Shown piece after piece: positions 1 through 6,550 of a stretch of 25,855 bases of DNA (position 1 is the stretch's first letter; every line of letters begins with the position of its first letter). The translations under genes were made by a program, and so were the position numbers. The notes beneath the pieces were generated by a model, which ran no database searches, was not told the DNA's origin, and saw nothing but the letters and a program-made list of their open reading frames with translations. Source of the stretch: RGIG4608 sp045635885 (lineage in GTDB: Bacteria > Bacillota > Clostridia > Oscillospirales > CAG-272); NCBI GenBank assembly GCA_045635885.1, contig JAZTWO010000061.1, forward strand, positions 1 to 25,855, read 5' to 3'.

Positions 1-620
1 CAAAAAAAGGTCTTTCCCAAGAGGAACTTGCCGAAAAGATATTTGTGACAAGACAGGCGGTGTCTCGCTGGGAAACAGGCGAAACGATACCGAATATAGA
101 TACGCTCAAGCTCCTATCCAAATTGTTTGACGTGTCGATCAACACGCTTCTCGGCTCTCCAAGAGAGCTTATTTGTGAATGCTGCGGCATGCCGATTGAT
201 GATTGTAATCTCAGCCGCGAGAAAGACGGACTTTTCAACGAGGAATACTGCAAATGGTGCTATGCCGACGGTGAGTACACCCTTGATATCTGGAAGCGAT
301 ATGTTGAAATCGGTGGAAGAGAAAAGCTCGAAGAATTCAAAGATCAGCTGATTCATGAATTTAACACACTTTTGCATATCGAAGGATTGCCTAAGGTAGA
401 GAATTTAAACGTGCTGCCTGGTGAATTTGTGAATATGGAATACACTCTCCCGAACGGAGAAAAAGTGAAATTCCTGGACGATAAGCAGACCTATCTTGGC
501 AGTCAGCTCGAGGGAAAAACAAAATGCTACGGAATTGTTGCCAACATGGATTTCCTTCTCGTATGCACGTATGAGGAAAACGGTGAGAATCCCGAGCTCG
601 TGATTTATAAGAAAAGATAG
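1..620 (+). CDS. XRE-type regulator with zinc-ribbon domain (5' truncated by window edge)
   Basis: The reading frame is open from the first base, so the start lies outside the window; the GTG at 45 is only an internal codon. The visible N-terminus (GLSQEELAEKIF then TRQAVSRWETGETIPN) is most of a Cro/C1-type helix-turn-helix, a DNA-binding domain of transcriptional repressors. It is followed by a C-x2-C ... C-x2-C segment (CECCGMP ... YCKWC) matching the putative zinc-ribbon family that often sits next to such HTH domains. The C-terminal part resembles that same family (LLVCTYEENGENPELVIYKK at the end). It is probably a small sensor-regulator. The target genes and the ligand cannot be read from the sequence. 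Confidence 0.85.
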   Translation, partial: KKGLSQEELAEKIFVTRQAVSRWETGETIPNIDTLKLLSKLFDVSINTLLGSPRELICECCGMPIDDCNLSREKDGLFNEEYCKWCYADGEYTLDIWKRYVEIGGREKLEEFKDQLIHEFNTLLHIEGLPKVENLNVLPGEFVNMEYTLPNGEKVKFLDDKQTYLGSQLEGKTKCYGIVANMDFLLVCTYEENGENPELVIYKKR

Positions 621-728
621 TCAAATTCCAATTTGTCGAGCAGAACAGCGTTGAATGTTGGTGTGATTTTTGGTGCAAATTTGCTGCAAGTGGGTTGAAA
701 ATCAATATTTTTACGATACAAATCGTTC

Positions 729-754
729 AAAGACGACCGTAAGGTCGTCTTTTT
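729..754 (+). terminator. Rho-independent terminator
   Basis: A perfect 10-bp stem (AAAGACGACC/GGTCGTCTTT) with a GTAA loop runs into a T-run. It lies about 110 bp after the XRE gene. The bases between the stop codon and the stem show no convincing gene. Confidence 0.8.
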
Positions 755-784
755 ATATTGACTACAAAAACTTACAACTAAAAT

Positions 785-813
785 TTGACAAATTTCTAAT
801 TAAGGTGTATAAT
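785..813 (+). promoter_or_regulatory. Sigma-A promoter for the 848 gene
   Basis: TTGACA, 17-bp spacer, TATAAT: a perfect consensus 35 bp upstream of the ATG at 848. Confidence 0.85.
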
Positions 814-847
814 TAATGATACTAATGTTAAAGAAGGTTGATTTAGT

Positions 848-1642
848 ATGTCATTCAAAAGATGGTTCAAATGGTGGTTGCGTTCGTTTACTGCAATGGT
901 TTCATACGGTTCGGGACAACGAAAGAGCGATTGGCAACGTAAAAAAGAAAAACAAAGAAGACGTGAGTATGAGCGCAGGCGTCATACTATGAATTATACT
1001 GTCAAAGAACGCAAAAAGGCAAGGAGCAGCAATGCTATCTTGCTTGATAAGGTGGGCAACTTTTTTGTGGCAAGCTTGGCTTTTCTTTTAGTGCCTCTTG
1101 GACTTGCTAAACGAGCAAAACGCAGTAAATCAATACATAAAGCAAGGGTTAAGAGTGGCAAGCACACCTCTTTCAAATCCTCTACCGTAAATTCTTCTGC
1201 CAAAACTTACTCTAATTCTTCTACAATGCAAAGAACAACTATTGAAAGAAAATCGGTAGAAAAGAAAGAAGAAAAAAAGGATATTTTGGCAACCGACGTG
1301 CGCGTCGAGGCGCTCAAAACGGAGAAAAAGGACGAAAATGCGCCTAAATCAACTCCACTTTCTGAAAATGACACTCGCTACCGCAAGCGTTTGGCAATTC
1401 AAATTGCAGAAGATAAAAAGGAAATAATGGCAGAGATTAAGGTTGGCACAGTCCTCGATTTTGCGCTTGATGAAAGCAAAAAGTCAGTTTGTGTATTGTA
1501 CAACGAAAACAAAATAGGACTTGTTCCAACTGCCGACACACTCCCCATCACAACCGCCCTTAAACTTGGTAGAACGATGTATGCTATCGTGACTGATATG
1601 AAAGGGAATGAGGTAGAATTCGAGGGGTGGACACACAATTAA
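848..1642 (+). CDS. Unknown basic protein with one membrane segment and possible HIRAN-like C-terminus
   Basis: 264 residues, ATG start with AAGAAGG about 9 bp upstream and a consensus promoter before it. I do not recognise the family as a whole. Seen: a strongly basic N-terminus (residues 1-60, Arg/Lys/Trp rich, with a charged KKEKQRRREYERRR stretch); one hydrophobic segment at about 65-87 flanked by basic residues; a Ser/Thr/Lys-rich low-complexity linker at about 100-180; and a compact C-terminal part at about 190-264. The pattern of the last part (a short acidic/basic turn, then VCVLYNENKIGLVP, then an alternating hydrophobic strand) recalls HIRAN domains, which sit on nucleic-acid enzymes. 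That link is inference only. It could also be a phage- or element-derived protein. Its 3' end overlaps a fragment read in another frame (1612-1734). Confidence 0.7.
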   Translation: MSFKRWFKWWLRSFTAMVSYGSGQRKSDWQRKKEKQRRREYERRRHTMNYTVKERKKARSSNAILLDKVGNFFVASLAFLLVPLGLAKRAKRSKSIHKARVKSGKHTSFKSSTVNSSAKTYSNSSTMQRTTIERKSVEKKEEKKDILATDVRVEALKTEKKDENAPKSTPLSENDTRYRKRLAIQIAEDKKEIMAEIKVGTVLDFALDESKKSVCVLYNENKIGLVPTADTLPITTALKLGRTMYAIVTDMKGNEVEFEGWTHN

Positions 1643-1734
1643 AGTTGATTAGTTATGATTGCAGTCATTATATTCACCATTTCAAAAGCGATGAAATGCA
1701 TAAGGAAATCCTTGAATTTGTGAATTCATTATAG
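1612..1734 (+). pseudogene. Possible C-terminal remnant of an alpha/beta hydrolase
   Basis: An open frame without a start, overlapping the end of the preceding gene in another frame, reads protein-like: KLISYDCSHYIHHFKSDEM then HKEILEFVNSL and a stop. The YDCxHYIHH motif followed by a short amphipathic helix is the usual ending of small clostridial alpha/beta hydrolases, where the His belongs to the catalytic triad. The rest of such a gene is absent, and a terminator stands 16 bp after the stop. This fits the tail of a hydrolase gene whose body was replaced when the 848 gene arrived. Family assignment is from memory of the motif, so confidence is modest. Confidence 0.4.
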
Positions 1735-1749
1735 AAATACAGTTAAACA

Positions 1750-1779
1750 AAAAGCTCTGCTATGGCAGGGCTTTTGTTT
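1750..1779 (+). terminator. Rho-independent terminator
   Basis: The stem AAAAGCTCTGC/GCAGGGCTTTT has one G-U pair and a TATG loop, followed by a T-rich tail. It closes the unit containing the 848 gene. Confidence 0.8.
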
Positions 1780-1795
1780 TGTTTAAGAGTAGTTA

Positions 1796-1824
1796 TTGAC
1801 TTTAACAAAATTATATGTTAAAAT
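1796..1824 (+). promoter_or_regulatory. Sigma-A promoter for the 1863-2385 pair
   Basis: TTGACT, 17-bp spacer, TAAAAT; 38 bp upstream of the next ATG. Confidence 0.7.
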
Positions 1825-1862
1825 TATATTATCAATAATCTTGAAATTAACGAGGTTACTTT

Positions 1863-2087
1863 ATGAAAACAAAGAAAAATAAATTTATTGCGCCGATTTT
1901 AGTGACTGTACTAATGGTGATATATTATGTTGTTTACTTTGGCTTATTAATCACATTGCTTGATGGCATTTGGAAATATTTATTGGCTATTCTTCCTTTT
2001 GCTTTTTCAATAGTAATGGTCAAGGTTTGCATAGAAAGAATTAATGAAATTAAGGAGGGTGAAGAAGATGATATTAGTAAATACTGA
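1863..2087 (+). CDS. Small two-helix membrane protein
   Basis: 74 residues, ATG preceded by GAGG at 7 bp. There is a short lysine-rich N-terminus, two hydrophobic segments at about 9-33 and 37-55, then an acidic cytoplasmic-looking tail. No family is recognised. It overlaps the following ybjQ-family gene by 20 bp, and that gene's ribosome binding site lies inside this frame, so the two are probably translated together and may work together at the membrane. Confidence 0.65.
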   Translation: MKTKKNKFIAPILVTVLMVIYYVVYFGLLITLLDGIWKYLLAILPFAFSIVMVKVCIERINEIKEGEEDDISKY

Positions 2088-2385
2088 TTACATCAGTGGC
2101 AAGGAACTTGAAATGCTTGGACTTGTTAAGGGTAGTACCATTCAGTCAAAGCATATGGGAAAGGATATTGCGCAAAGCTTTAAGACACTTGTTGGTGGCG
2201 AGCTTAAGGCATACAACGAAATGATGAACGAGGCAAGAGCTCTTGCAACCAAGAGAATGGTTGAAGAAGCTCAGGCGCTTGGCGCAGATGCTATTGTGAA
2301 TATTCGTTATACTTCTTCTGCAGTTATGCAGGGGGCGGCAGAGGTTATTGCATACGGAACTGCTGTTAAATTTGTAAATAAATAA
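2068..2385 (+). CDS. YbjQ/UPF0145 family heavy-metal-binding-like protein
   Basis: 105 residues. The family (YbjQ, DUF74) is widespread, forms small oligomers and has no firmly established role, although it is often labelled heavy-metal binding. Typical features seen: a short N-terminal strand (MILVNTDYISGKELEMLGLV), the central YNEMMNEARALATKRM helix, then the hallmark ALGADAIVNIRYTSS and a final GTAVKF strand. I chose the ATG at 2068 over one 24 bp upstream because AAGGAGGG sits 9 bp before it and family members start with a short strand like this. It is coupled to the small membrane protein upstream and followed by a terminator. Confidence 0.9.
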   Translation: MILVNTDYISGKELEMLGLVKGSTIQSKHMGKDIAQSFKTLVGGELKAYNEMMNEARALATKRMVEEAQALGADAIVNIRYTSSAVMQGAAEVIAYGTAVKFVNK

Positions 2386-2394
2386 AATTCAAAC

Positions 2395-2424
2395 AAAAGC
2401 CCTGCAAAAGCAGGGCTTTTATGT
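2395..2424 (+). terminator. Rho-independent terminator
   Basis: A perfect 11-bp stem AAAAGCCCTGC/GCAGGGCTTTT with an AAAA loop. It is almost the same stem as the terminator at 1750. Confidence 0.85.
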
Positions 2425-2435
2425 TTAAAAATGTA

Positions 2436-2464
2436 TTTACATTTCAAAAAATATGTGATATAAT
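2436..2464 (+). promoter_or_regulatory. Sigma-A promoter for the EamA gene
   Basis: TTTACA, 17-bp spacer, TATAAT; 33 bp upstream of the ATG at 2498. Confidence 0.8.
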
Positions 2465-2497
2465 CAACTGACAAATGAAATTCTAAAGGAGAATTTT

Positions 2498-2911
2498 ATG
2501 TGGTTTATATTAGCATTATTATCCGCAGTTTTTGCGGCGCTTACATCAATATTAGCCAAGGTTGGAATTGAGGGGGTTAGCTCCACCCTTGCTACTGCAA
2601 TTAGAACAATGGTTGTGGTTGTTATGGCTTGGGGAATGGTGTTTATAACCAATTCGCAAGGTGGAATTGTTGACATTAGCAAAAGAAGTTGGTTGTTTCT
2701 TATTTTGTCAGGCGTGGCAACGGGTATTTCTTGGCTCTGCTATTACAAGGCATTGCAGATTGGAGAAGCTTCAAAGGTTGTTCCAATTGACAAATTGAGT
2801 GTTGTTATCACCTTGGTTTTGGCTTTTGTGTTTTTGCACGAAAGGTTTACGCCAAAATCCTTTATCGGTTGTGTTCTCATCGAAATTGGAACAATTGTAA
2901 TGGTATTGTAA
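2498..2911 (+). CDS. Single-domain EamA family transporter
   Basis: 137 residues, ATG with AAAGGAG upstream. One EamA (drug/metabolite transporter) domain only: about five hydrophobic segments, starting MWFILALLSAVFAALTSILA. Family landmarks include SWLCYYKALQIGEASKVVPI and the last helix pair after FLHERFTPKSFIG. Full-length DMT exporters carry two such domains in about 300 residues. Single-domain members of about 140 residues are normal and act as dimers. It is probably an inner-membrane exporter of a small metabolite; the substrate cannot be told. The acetyltransferase gene begins 2 bp after its stop, so they form one transcription unit. Confidence 0.88.
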   Translation: MWFILALLSAVFAALTSILAKVGIEGVSSTLATAIRTMVVVVMAWGMVFITNSQGGIVDISKRSWLFLILSGVATGISWLCYYKALQIGEASKVVPIDKLSVVITLVLAFVFLHERFTPKSFIGCVLIEIGTIVMVL

Positions 2912-2913
2912 TT

Positions 2914-3441
2914 ATGATTCAATTAATAAAACGTTCTCCCGAATATGTGTTGGGATTTAAGGAATATTGCGAAGAATTTTATGCAAATAAAGTTAATTAT
3001 TTTAGACCTATGAATCCAAATCTTATTGATGAAGGCTGGTTTGAGCGCACAAAACCATTATATGATAAGAAAGAAGAGGGATTGCTTGAGGGTTACCCAA
3101 AGGGATTTCACTATTGGGCGATAGATGATGGAAAATTCATTGGTGAATTGCAGCTTAGAACCGAATTTCCCGATAAGGTGATGAACGAGGTTGGCAATAT
3201 TGGATATGCCGTTAGATGTTCAGAGCAGGGGAAGGGATACGGTACGGAAATGCTGCGTCAAGGTCTTGAAATTGCTAAAAGTCATGGAATGGATAAAGTA
3301 TTAATTTTGATAAACGAGGAAAATTCTGTGTCCATTCATGTGTGTGAAAAGCTTGGTGGCATTTTGCAGGATACCGTTGATGCTTATAACGATGCCGAAG
3401 GATACCATAAATTAAGAAGATATTGGATTTGTTTGGAATAA
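2914..3441 (+). CDS. GNAT family N-acetyltransferase
   Basis: 175 residues. It transfers an acetyl group from acetyl-CoA to an unknown amine. The acetyl-CoA binding loop is clear (IGYAVRCSEQGKGYGTEML, the R/Q-x-x-G-x-G/A motif), followed by the usual helix and the NEENSVSIHVCEKLGG segment typical of RimJ/RimL-like and YjcK-like members. The ATG at 2914, just after the EamA stop, fits the family N-terminus better than an in-frame ATG at 2869 inside the EamA gene. No strong ribosome binding site precedes it, so translation probably depends on coupling to the exporter gene. Pairing with an exporter hints at a small-molecule resistance or detoxification unit; that is inference. Confidence 0.88.
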   Translation: MIQLIKRSPEYVLGFKEYCEEFYANKVNYFRPMNPNLIDEGWFERTKPLYDKKEEGLLEGYPKGFHYWAIDDGKFIGELQLRTEFPDKVMNEVGNIGYAVRCSEQGKGYGTEMLRQGLEIAKSHGMDKVLILINEENSVSIHVCEKLGGILQDTVDAYNDAEGYHKLRRYWICLE

Positions 3442-3491
3442 TATTTTAGAGGTTGAAATATTATGAAAAAATTAAGCATTATGTTATTAAT

Positions 3492-3520
3492 ACGACAGGA
3501 TTTATTTTGTTTGGTATAGT
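3492..3520 (+). promoter_or_regulatory. Probable promoter for the Nudix gene
   Basis: ACGACA, 17-bp spacer, TATAGT; 23 bp upstream of the ATG at 3544. The -35 box matches consensus at four of six positions. Confidence 0.55.
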
Positions 3521-3543
3521 ATAAGAAACTTTGGAGTGTAAAA

Positions 3544-4065
3544 ATGAAGCAAATTGAGTTGAATTTGATTGACGAAGAATGGGAATTTAATGGCACAACG
3601 CACGATAGACAGATTGTTCGTGCGATAGTGGTTGATGATGAGGGCTATTTCTACTTTGTTAAGGTTGATCGTGACGACGATTTTGGCAGGGCTATGTACA
3701 TCGAAACTGCTGGCGGTGGCGTTGAGGCGGAAGAAAATCTTGAAATTGCAATTCACAGGGAGCTTAAAGAGGAGCTTGGCGCATCCGTCGAGGTAATTTG
3801 CAAAATCGGTGTGGTGAATGACTATTACAACCTTATAAAAAGGCACAATATCAATAACTATTACCTTTGCCGTGCGATTTCCTTCGGTCAAAAGCAGATG
3901 ACCGAGGATGAAATTCATCAATTCCACCTCTCAACCTTAAAACTTACTTATAGCGAAGCTGTTGCAGAGTATGAAAAGGGCAGAGAAAAGCCCATTGGAA
4001 GAATAGTATATAATCGTGAGCTGCCGATTTTAATACGAGCAAAAGAAATTTTGGATAATATGTAA
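3544..4065 (+). CDS. Nudix hydrolase
   Basis: 173 residues, ATG with GGAG upstream. Nudix enzymes hydrolyse nucleoside diphosphates linked to another moiety, using a divalent metal. The full Nudix box is present at about residues 58-80: G-x5-E-x7-REL-x-EE-x-G (GGVEAEENLEIAIH then RELKEELG). The segments around the box (FGRAMYIETAGGG before, VNDYYNLIKRHNINNYYL after) fit the core beta-alpha-beta fold. A charged C-terminal extension of about 50 residues follows. The substrate cannot be predicted. It stands alone between its own promoter and terminator. Confidence 0.9.
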   Translation: MKQIELNLIDEEWEFNGTTHDRQIVRAIVVDDEGYFYFVKVDRDDDFGRAMYIETAGGGVEAEENLEIAIHRELKEELGASVEVICKIGVVNDYYNLIKRHNINNYYLCRAISFGQKQMTEDEIHQFHLSTLKLTYSEAVAEYEKGREKPIGRIVYNRELPILIRAKEILDNM

Positions 4066-4077
4066 CTAAATATTTAT

Positions 4078-4108
4078 ACCACCCACTTGCAAAGTGGGTG
4101 GTTTTTTG
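4078..4108 (+). terminator. Rho-independent terminator
   Basis: An 11-bp stem (ACCACCCACTT/AAGTGGGTGGT) with a three-base GCA loop, then a T-run. It ends the Nudix transcription unit. Confidence 0.9.
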
Positions 4109-4145
4109 TCGCTAAATTGTGGATTTATAGGGATATTGAGAAATA

Positions 4146-4322
4146 GCACAAACACTCGGCTCCCTCTGTCGAGGGAGCTGTCAACAAAGTTGACTGAGGG
4201 AGAGTTTTTAACGAAAAGTTACTTTAAATAACATTCTCTCCCTCCGTCGCCTGAACTAACGAGCAAGCTCGTGAGTTCTGCGCCACCTCCCTCGTCAGAG
4301 GGAGGCAAGAGTTTGCGTGTTC
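4146..4322 (+). repeat. Inverted-repeat intergenic element of CTCCCTC hairpins
   Basis: This fills most of the 327-bp gene-free stretch between the Nudix and MORN genes. The left arm (from 4146) has a GCTCCCTC/GAGGGAGC hairpin, a GTCAAC/GTTGAC hairpin and then GACTGAGGGAG. The right arm (to 4322) reads the same series in reverse complement: CTCCCTCCGTCGCC, a GAACT-CGAGC/GCTCG-AGTTC hairpin, and CTCCCTC-GTCA-GAGGGAG. The outer flanks also match across the arms (GCACAAAC left, GTTTGCGTGT right). The whole is a long imperfect palindrome of MITE-like form. From memory, similar GAGGGAG repeats are common between genes of gut Clostridia. No open frame is seen in it. Confidence 0.75.
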
Positions 4323-4351
4323 AATCTCCCCAACAAATCAAAATTTGAAAC

Positions 4352-4390
4352 AAAAAACATTGGATCAATTTGAACCAATGTTTGTTTTTT
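4352..4390 (-). terminator. Terminator of the MORN-repeat gene
   Basis: The stem AAACATTGG/CCAATGTTT, extended by further pairs, lies just after the stop codon at 4393. Read on the minus strand it is followed by a T-rich tail. Confidence 0.75.
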
Positions 4391-4392
4391 GT

Positions 4393-5502
4393 TTAATCAG
4401 AGGGTAATTCTTTATCCACCCATTCGCCTTCTTCTATAGTGCCATCAGCCAGATAGAACTTGCCTTTTCCACAAGGTTCACCGTCAAGAAACGTGCCTTC
4501 ATATTTATCTCCGTTTGCAAAATATAACGTACCTTTTCCATTTTCTTTGGCATCGATTACATCACCAATATAAACATTGCCGTTTGCGAAATAGAATGCT
4601 CCATAGCCGGTGATTTCGCCGTGAGTGAACTCGCCCTCGTATCTGCCTCCTTCAAACCAATAGAAGACACCTTTTCCGTGAATTTGTGAGTTTTCATCGA
4701 ATTCGCCTTCGTATCGATTTCCTTGAGAGAAATATAAGGTGCCGTATTTAAAAGTACCGTTTTCTAAAGTGCCTTCAAATTTTTCTCCACTAACATAATA
4801 AACAGTTCCTTGTCCGTTCTCTATGTCATTTTTCCACTCTCCGTTATATACATTTCCGTTTTCCGAATATAGAATGCCATTTCCTTCGCGTTTTCCTTTG
4901 TACCATTCACCTGTATATTTGCCGCCGTCGGCATAGTGGAGAGTACCTATACCCTCCCAAAAATCGTTTTTCCATTCGCCTTCATATTTTGCGCCATCTG
5001 CTATATGTATCACACCATTGCCCTCGCGCATGCCTTCGCACCATTCACCCTCGTATTTTGCACCATCGGGATAGTAAAAAGTGCCTTTTCCACTAAATTT
5101 ATCTTCGCACCATTCGCCTTCATATATCCCGCCATCGGAGTATTGAATTTTACCGAAACCGTGTTGCTTTCCATTTAAAAACTGACCTTCATATACGCTT
5201 CCTATTGCGTAATGATATATGCCATTTCCTTCTCGGTAGCCTTTAACCCAATCGCCCTCATATTTGTCACCGTTGTTCCAAAGCATTGTTCCTTTACCGT
5301 GGGGAAGTCCTTCGTGCCATTCACCCTCGTAAGTATAACCCTTGGATATAGAAATCTTTTTTCCATATCCGTCGGGATGTCCGTTTTTCCATTCGCCCTC
5401 GTGTGTGTCTCCACGATTCCAGTAATATGTTCCATAACCGTGGCGAGTTTTTTCGTTAATTACTTCACCTTCGTAATATCCGTTTCCATATTCTATTTTC
5501 AT
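4393..5502 (-). CDS. MORN-repeat protein (about 15 repeats)
   Basis: 369 residues built almost entirely from MORN repeats: about 15 full units of 22-24 residues plus a final partial one, each with the core YEGEW-x-x-G-x-x-x-G-x-G-x-x-x-x-x-x-G. There is no signal peptide, membrane helix or extra domain. MORN arrays form long twisted beta-sheets that act as protein scaffolds or bind lipids. In bacteria their role is mostly unknown, so no function can be stated. Units differ from each other in the variable positions, so this is an old repeat array and not a recent expansion. The ATG is preceded by AGAGG. It is a lone gene on the minus strand with its own promoter region and terminator. Confidence 0.92.
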   Translation of the reverse strand: MKIEYGNGYYEGEVINEKTRHGYGTYYWNRGDTHEGEWKNGHPDGYGKKISISKGYTYEGEWHEGLPHGKGTMLWNNGDKYEGDWVKGYREGNGIYHYAIGSVYEGQFLNGKQHGFGKIQYSDGGIYEGEWCEDKFSGKGTFYYPDGAKYEGEWCEGMREGNGVIHIADGAKYEGEWKNDFWEGIGTLHYADGGKYTGEWYKGKREGNGILYSENGNVYNGEWKNDIENGQGTVYYVSGEKFEGTLENGTFKYGTLYFSQGNRYEGEFDENSQIHGKGVFYWFEGGRYEGEFTHGEITGYGAFYFANGNVYIGDVIDAKENGKGTLYFANGDKYEGTFLDGEPCGKGKFYLADGTIEEGEWVDKELPSD

Positions 5503-5526
5503 AAGATATACCTCTTTTGTGAATAC

Positions 5527-5577
5527 ATTTATATTATAACATATTTATATTATAACATATCAAATATTCAAAAGCAA
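5527..5577 (-). promoter_or_regulatory. Promoter region of the MORN gene with 16-bp tandem duplication
   Basis: A perfect 16-bp unit occurs twice in a row (5527-5542 and 5543-5558). Each copy carries TGTTATAAT on the minus strand, an extended -10 box. The upstream copy has TTGCTT at a 17-bp spacing (5572-5577). The downstream copy has TTGATA at 19 bp. This gives two overlapping candidate promoters. Confidence 0.6.
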
Positions 5578-5657
5578 GGTTTATTTTATTTCCATCTACA
5601 ATGCGACAAATTTCACACTAACAAAATGCTAAAATAATAAAAAACGGAGGAAATTAT

Positions 5658-6014
5658 ATGTTAAAGCAAGAGAAATTATTCACATATACAACGTTAGATG
5701 GGGTGCTTGAAATCAAGCTTGTGGGCGAGATTGACCATCACAGCGCGGTAAACGTGCGCTCTGATATTGACGGACTTATATTTGATTTAAGGCCGCAAAA
5801 GGTGGTGCTTGACCTGTCCGAGATAAGCTTTATGGACTCATCAGGGCTTGGTTTGATTATGGGTCGATATGCACTAATTAAGGATTTGGGTGGCACGTTA
5901 TCCCTGCGTGCGCCAACGGTTGCGGTAATGAAAATACTAACGCTTGCAGGAATGGAGCGAATAATAAAAATAGATAAATCCATAAAGGAGGACGTCAAAA
6001 ATGAAAAGAAGTGA
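5658..6014 (+). CDS. spoIIAA: Anti-sigma-F factor antagonist SpoIIAA
   Basis: 118 residues, ATG with CGGAGGA upstream. A single STAS domain. Dephosphorylated SpoIIAA binds SpoIIAB and frees sigma-F in the forespore. The signature MDSSGLGLIMGRY is intact, and Ser-62 (second Ser of DSS) corresponds by family alignment to the residue that SpoIIAB phosphorylates. Length is normal. It is the first gene of the spoIIA operon and overlaps spoIIAB by 14 bp. In relatives the operon is driven by sigma-H and Spo0A; I could not identify a convincing sigma-H or sigma-A box in the short upstream gap. Confidence 0.95.
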   Translation: MLKQEKLFTYTTLDGVLEIKLVGEIDHHSAVNVRSDIDGLIFDLRPQKVVLDLSEISFMDSSGLGLIMGRYALIKDLGGTLSLRAPTVAVMKILTLAGMERIIKIDKSIKEDVKNEKK

Positions 6015-6453
6015 AATGAAGGGCAAGGTGCTGAATTCCATGTATCTTGTTTTGCCCTCATATTCCGTTAATGAGGGGATTGCTCGTGGCGCGGTGGCAT
6101 CTTTTTGTGCGCAGTTGAATCCAAGTGCAAGTCAGTTGGGTGATATAAAGTGCGCTTTGTCAGAGGCAGTTACAAATTCTATAGTACATGCCTATAAAGA
6201 GTGCGTTGGAAATATTTACATATCGGTTGATTTGCTTGAAAATTCGGTTGTCAGGATAAAGGTTAAGGACAGGGGGTGCGGTATTTCCGACGTCAAGTGC
6301 GCCCGTGCGCCTCTTTATACTACCGATAGTGCAGGCGAGCGAAGTGGTATGGGCTTTACCGTTATGGAGAGTTTTACTGATGCTATGAGAGTTACATCTA
6401 AAATTGGCAAGGGTACTACCATTGTGCTTTATAAAAAAATAAATGGGAGATAA
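6001..6453 (+). CDS. spoIIAB: Anti-sigma-F factor / serine kinase SpoIIAB
   Basis: 150 residues. It is a GHKL-type ATPase that holds sigma-F inactive and phosphorylates SpoIIAA. Seen: the N box (SEAVTNSIVHAY, with Glu-55 as likely catalytic base and Asn-59 for Mg), the G1 box (DRGCGI, about 90-95) and the ATP lid with G2 (GERSGMGF, about 112-119). The ATG at 6001 has AAAGGAGG at 9 bp and lies inside the end of spoIIAA, so the two are translationally coupled. Length matches the family. Confidence 0.95.
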   Translation: MKRSEMKGKVLNSMYLVLPSYSVNEGIARGAVASFCAQLNPSASQLGDIKCALSEAVTNSIVHAYKECVGNIYISVDLLENSVVRIKVKDRGCGISDVKCARAPLYTTDSAGERSGMGFTVMESFTDAMRVTSKIGKGTTIVLYKKINGR

Positions 6454-6460
6454 GTCATAG

Positions 6461-6512
6461 GATAGTTGAGATATTTTTTTGAGAAAAAGAACCCTAAAAG
6501 CCCCTGCAATCT
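6461..6512 (+). repeat. Possible remnant of the dispersed hairpin element (copy C)
   Basis: In the 97-bp gap between spoIIAB and sigF, the order ATAGTTGAG, TTTTTTTGAGAAAAAGAACC, CTAAAAGCCCCTGCAA resembles the left ends of the elements at 21939 and 23812 (TTAGTTnnAG, then a TTTTTTGAAAAA hairpin, then CAAAAAACTTT). The hairpin is damaged. The match is short and could be chance. Confidence 0.35.
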
Positions 6513-6550
6513 TTACTTTGTAGCTAATAAAAACACGAAATGGAGAAAGT

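Noticed and set aside
621..728. Possible gene remnant between the XRE stop and the terminator
   Set aside because: One frame reads weakly protein-like (TALNVGVIFGANLLQVG), but there is no start, no recognisable family and the stretch is short.
3463..3519. 18-codon frame starting MKKLSIMLL after the acetyltransferase gene
   Set aside because: Very short, and it overlaps the proposed Nudix promoter; no evidence that it is translated.
5212..5637. Open frame antisense to the MORN gene and its promoter
   Set aside because: A shadow of the repeat-coding strand; its hydrophobic content comes from the reverse complement of Glu/Gly/Tyr codons.
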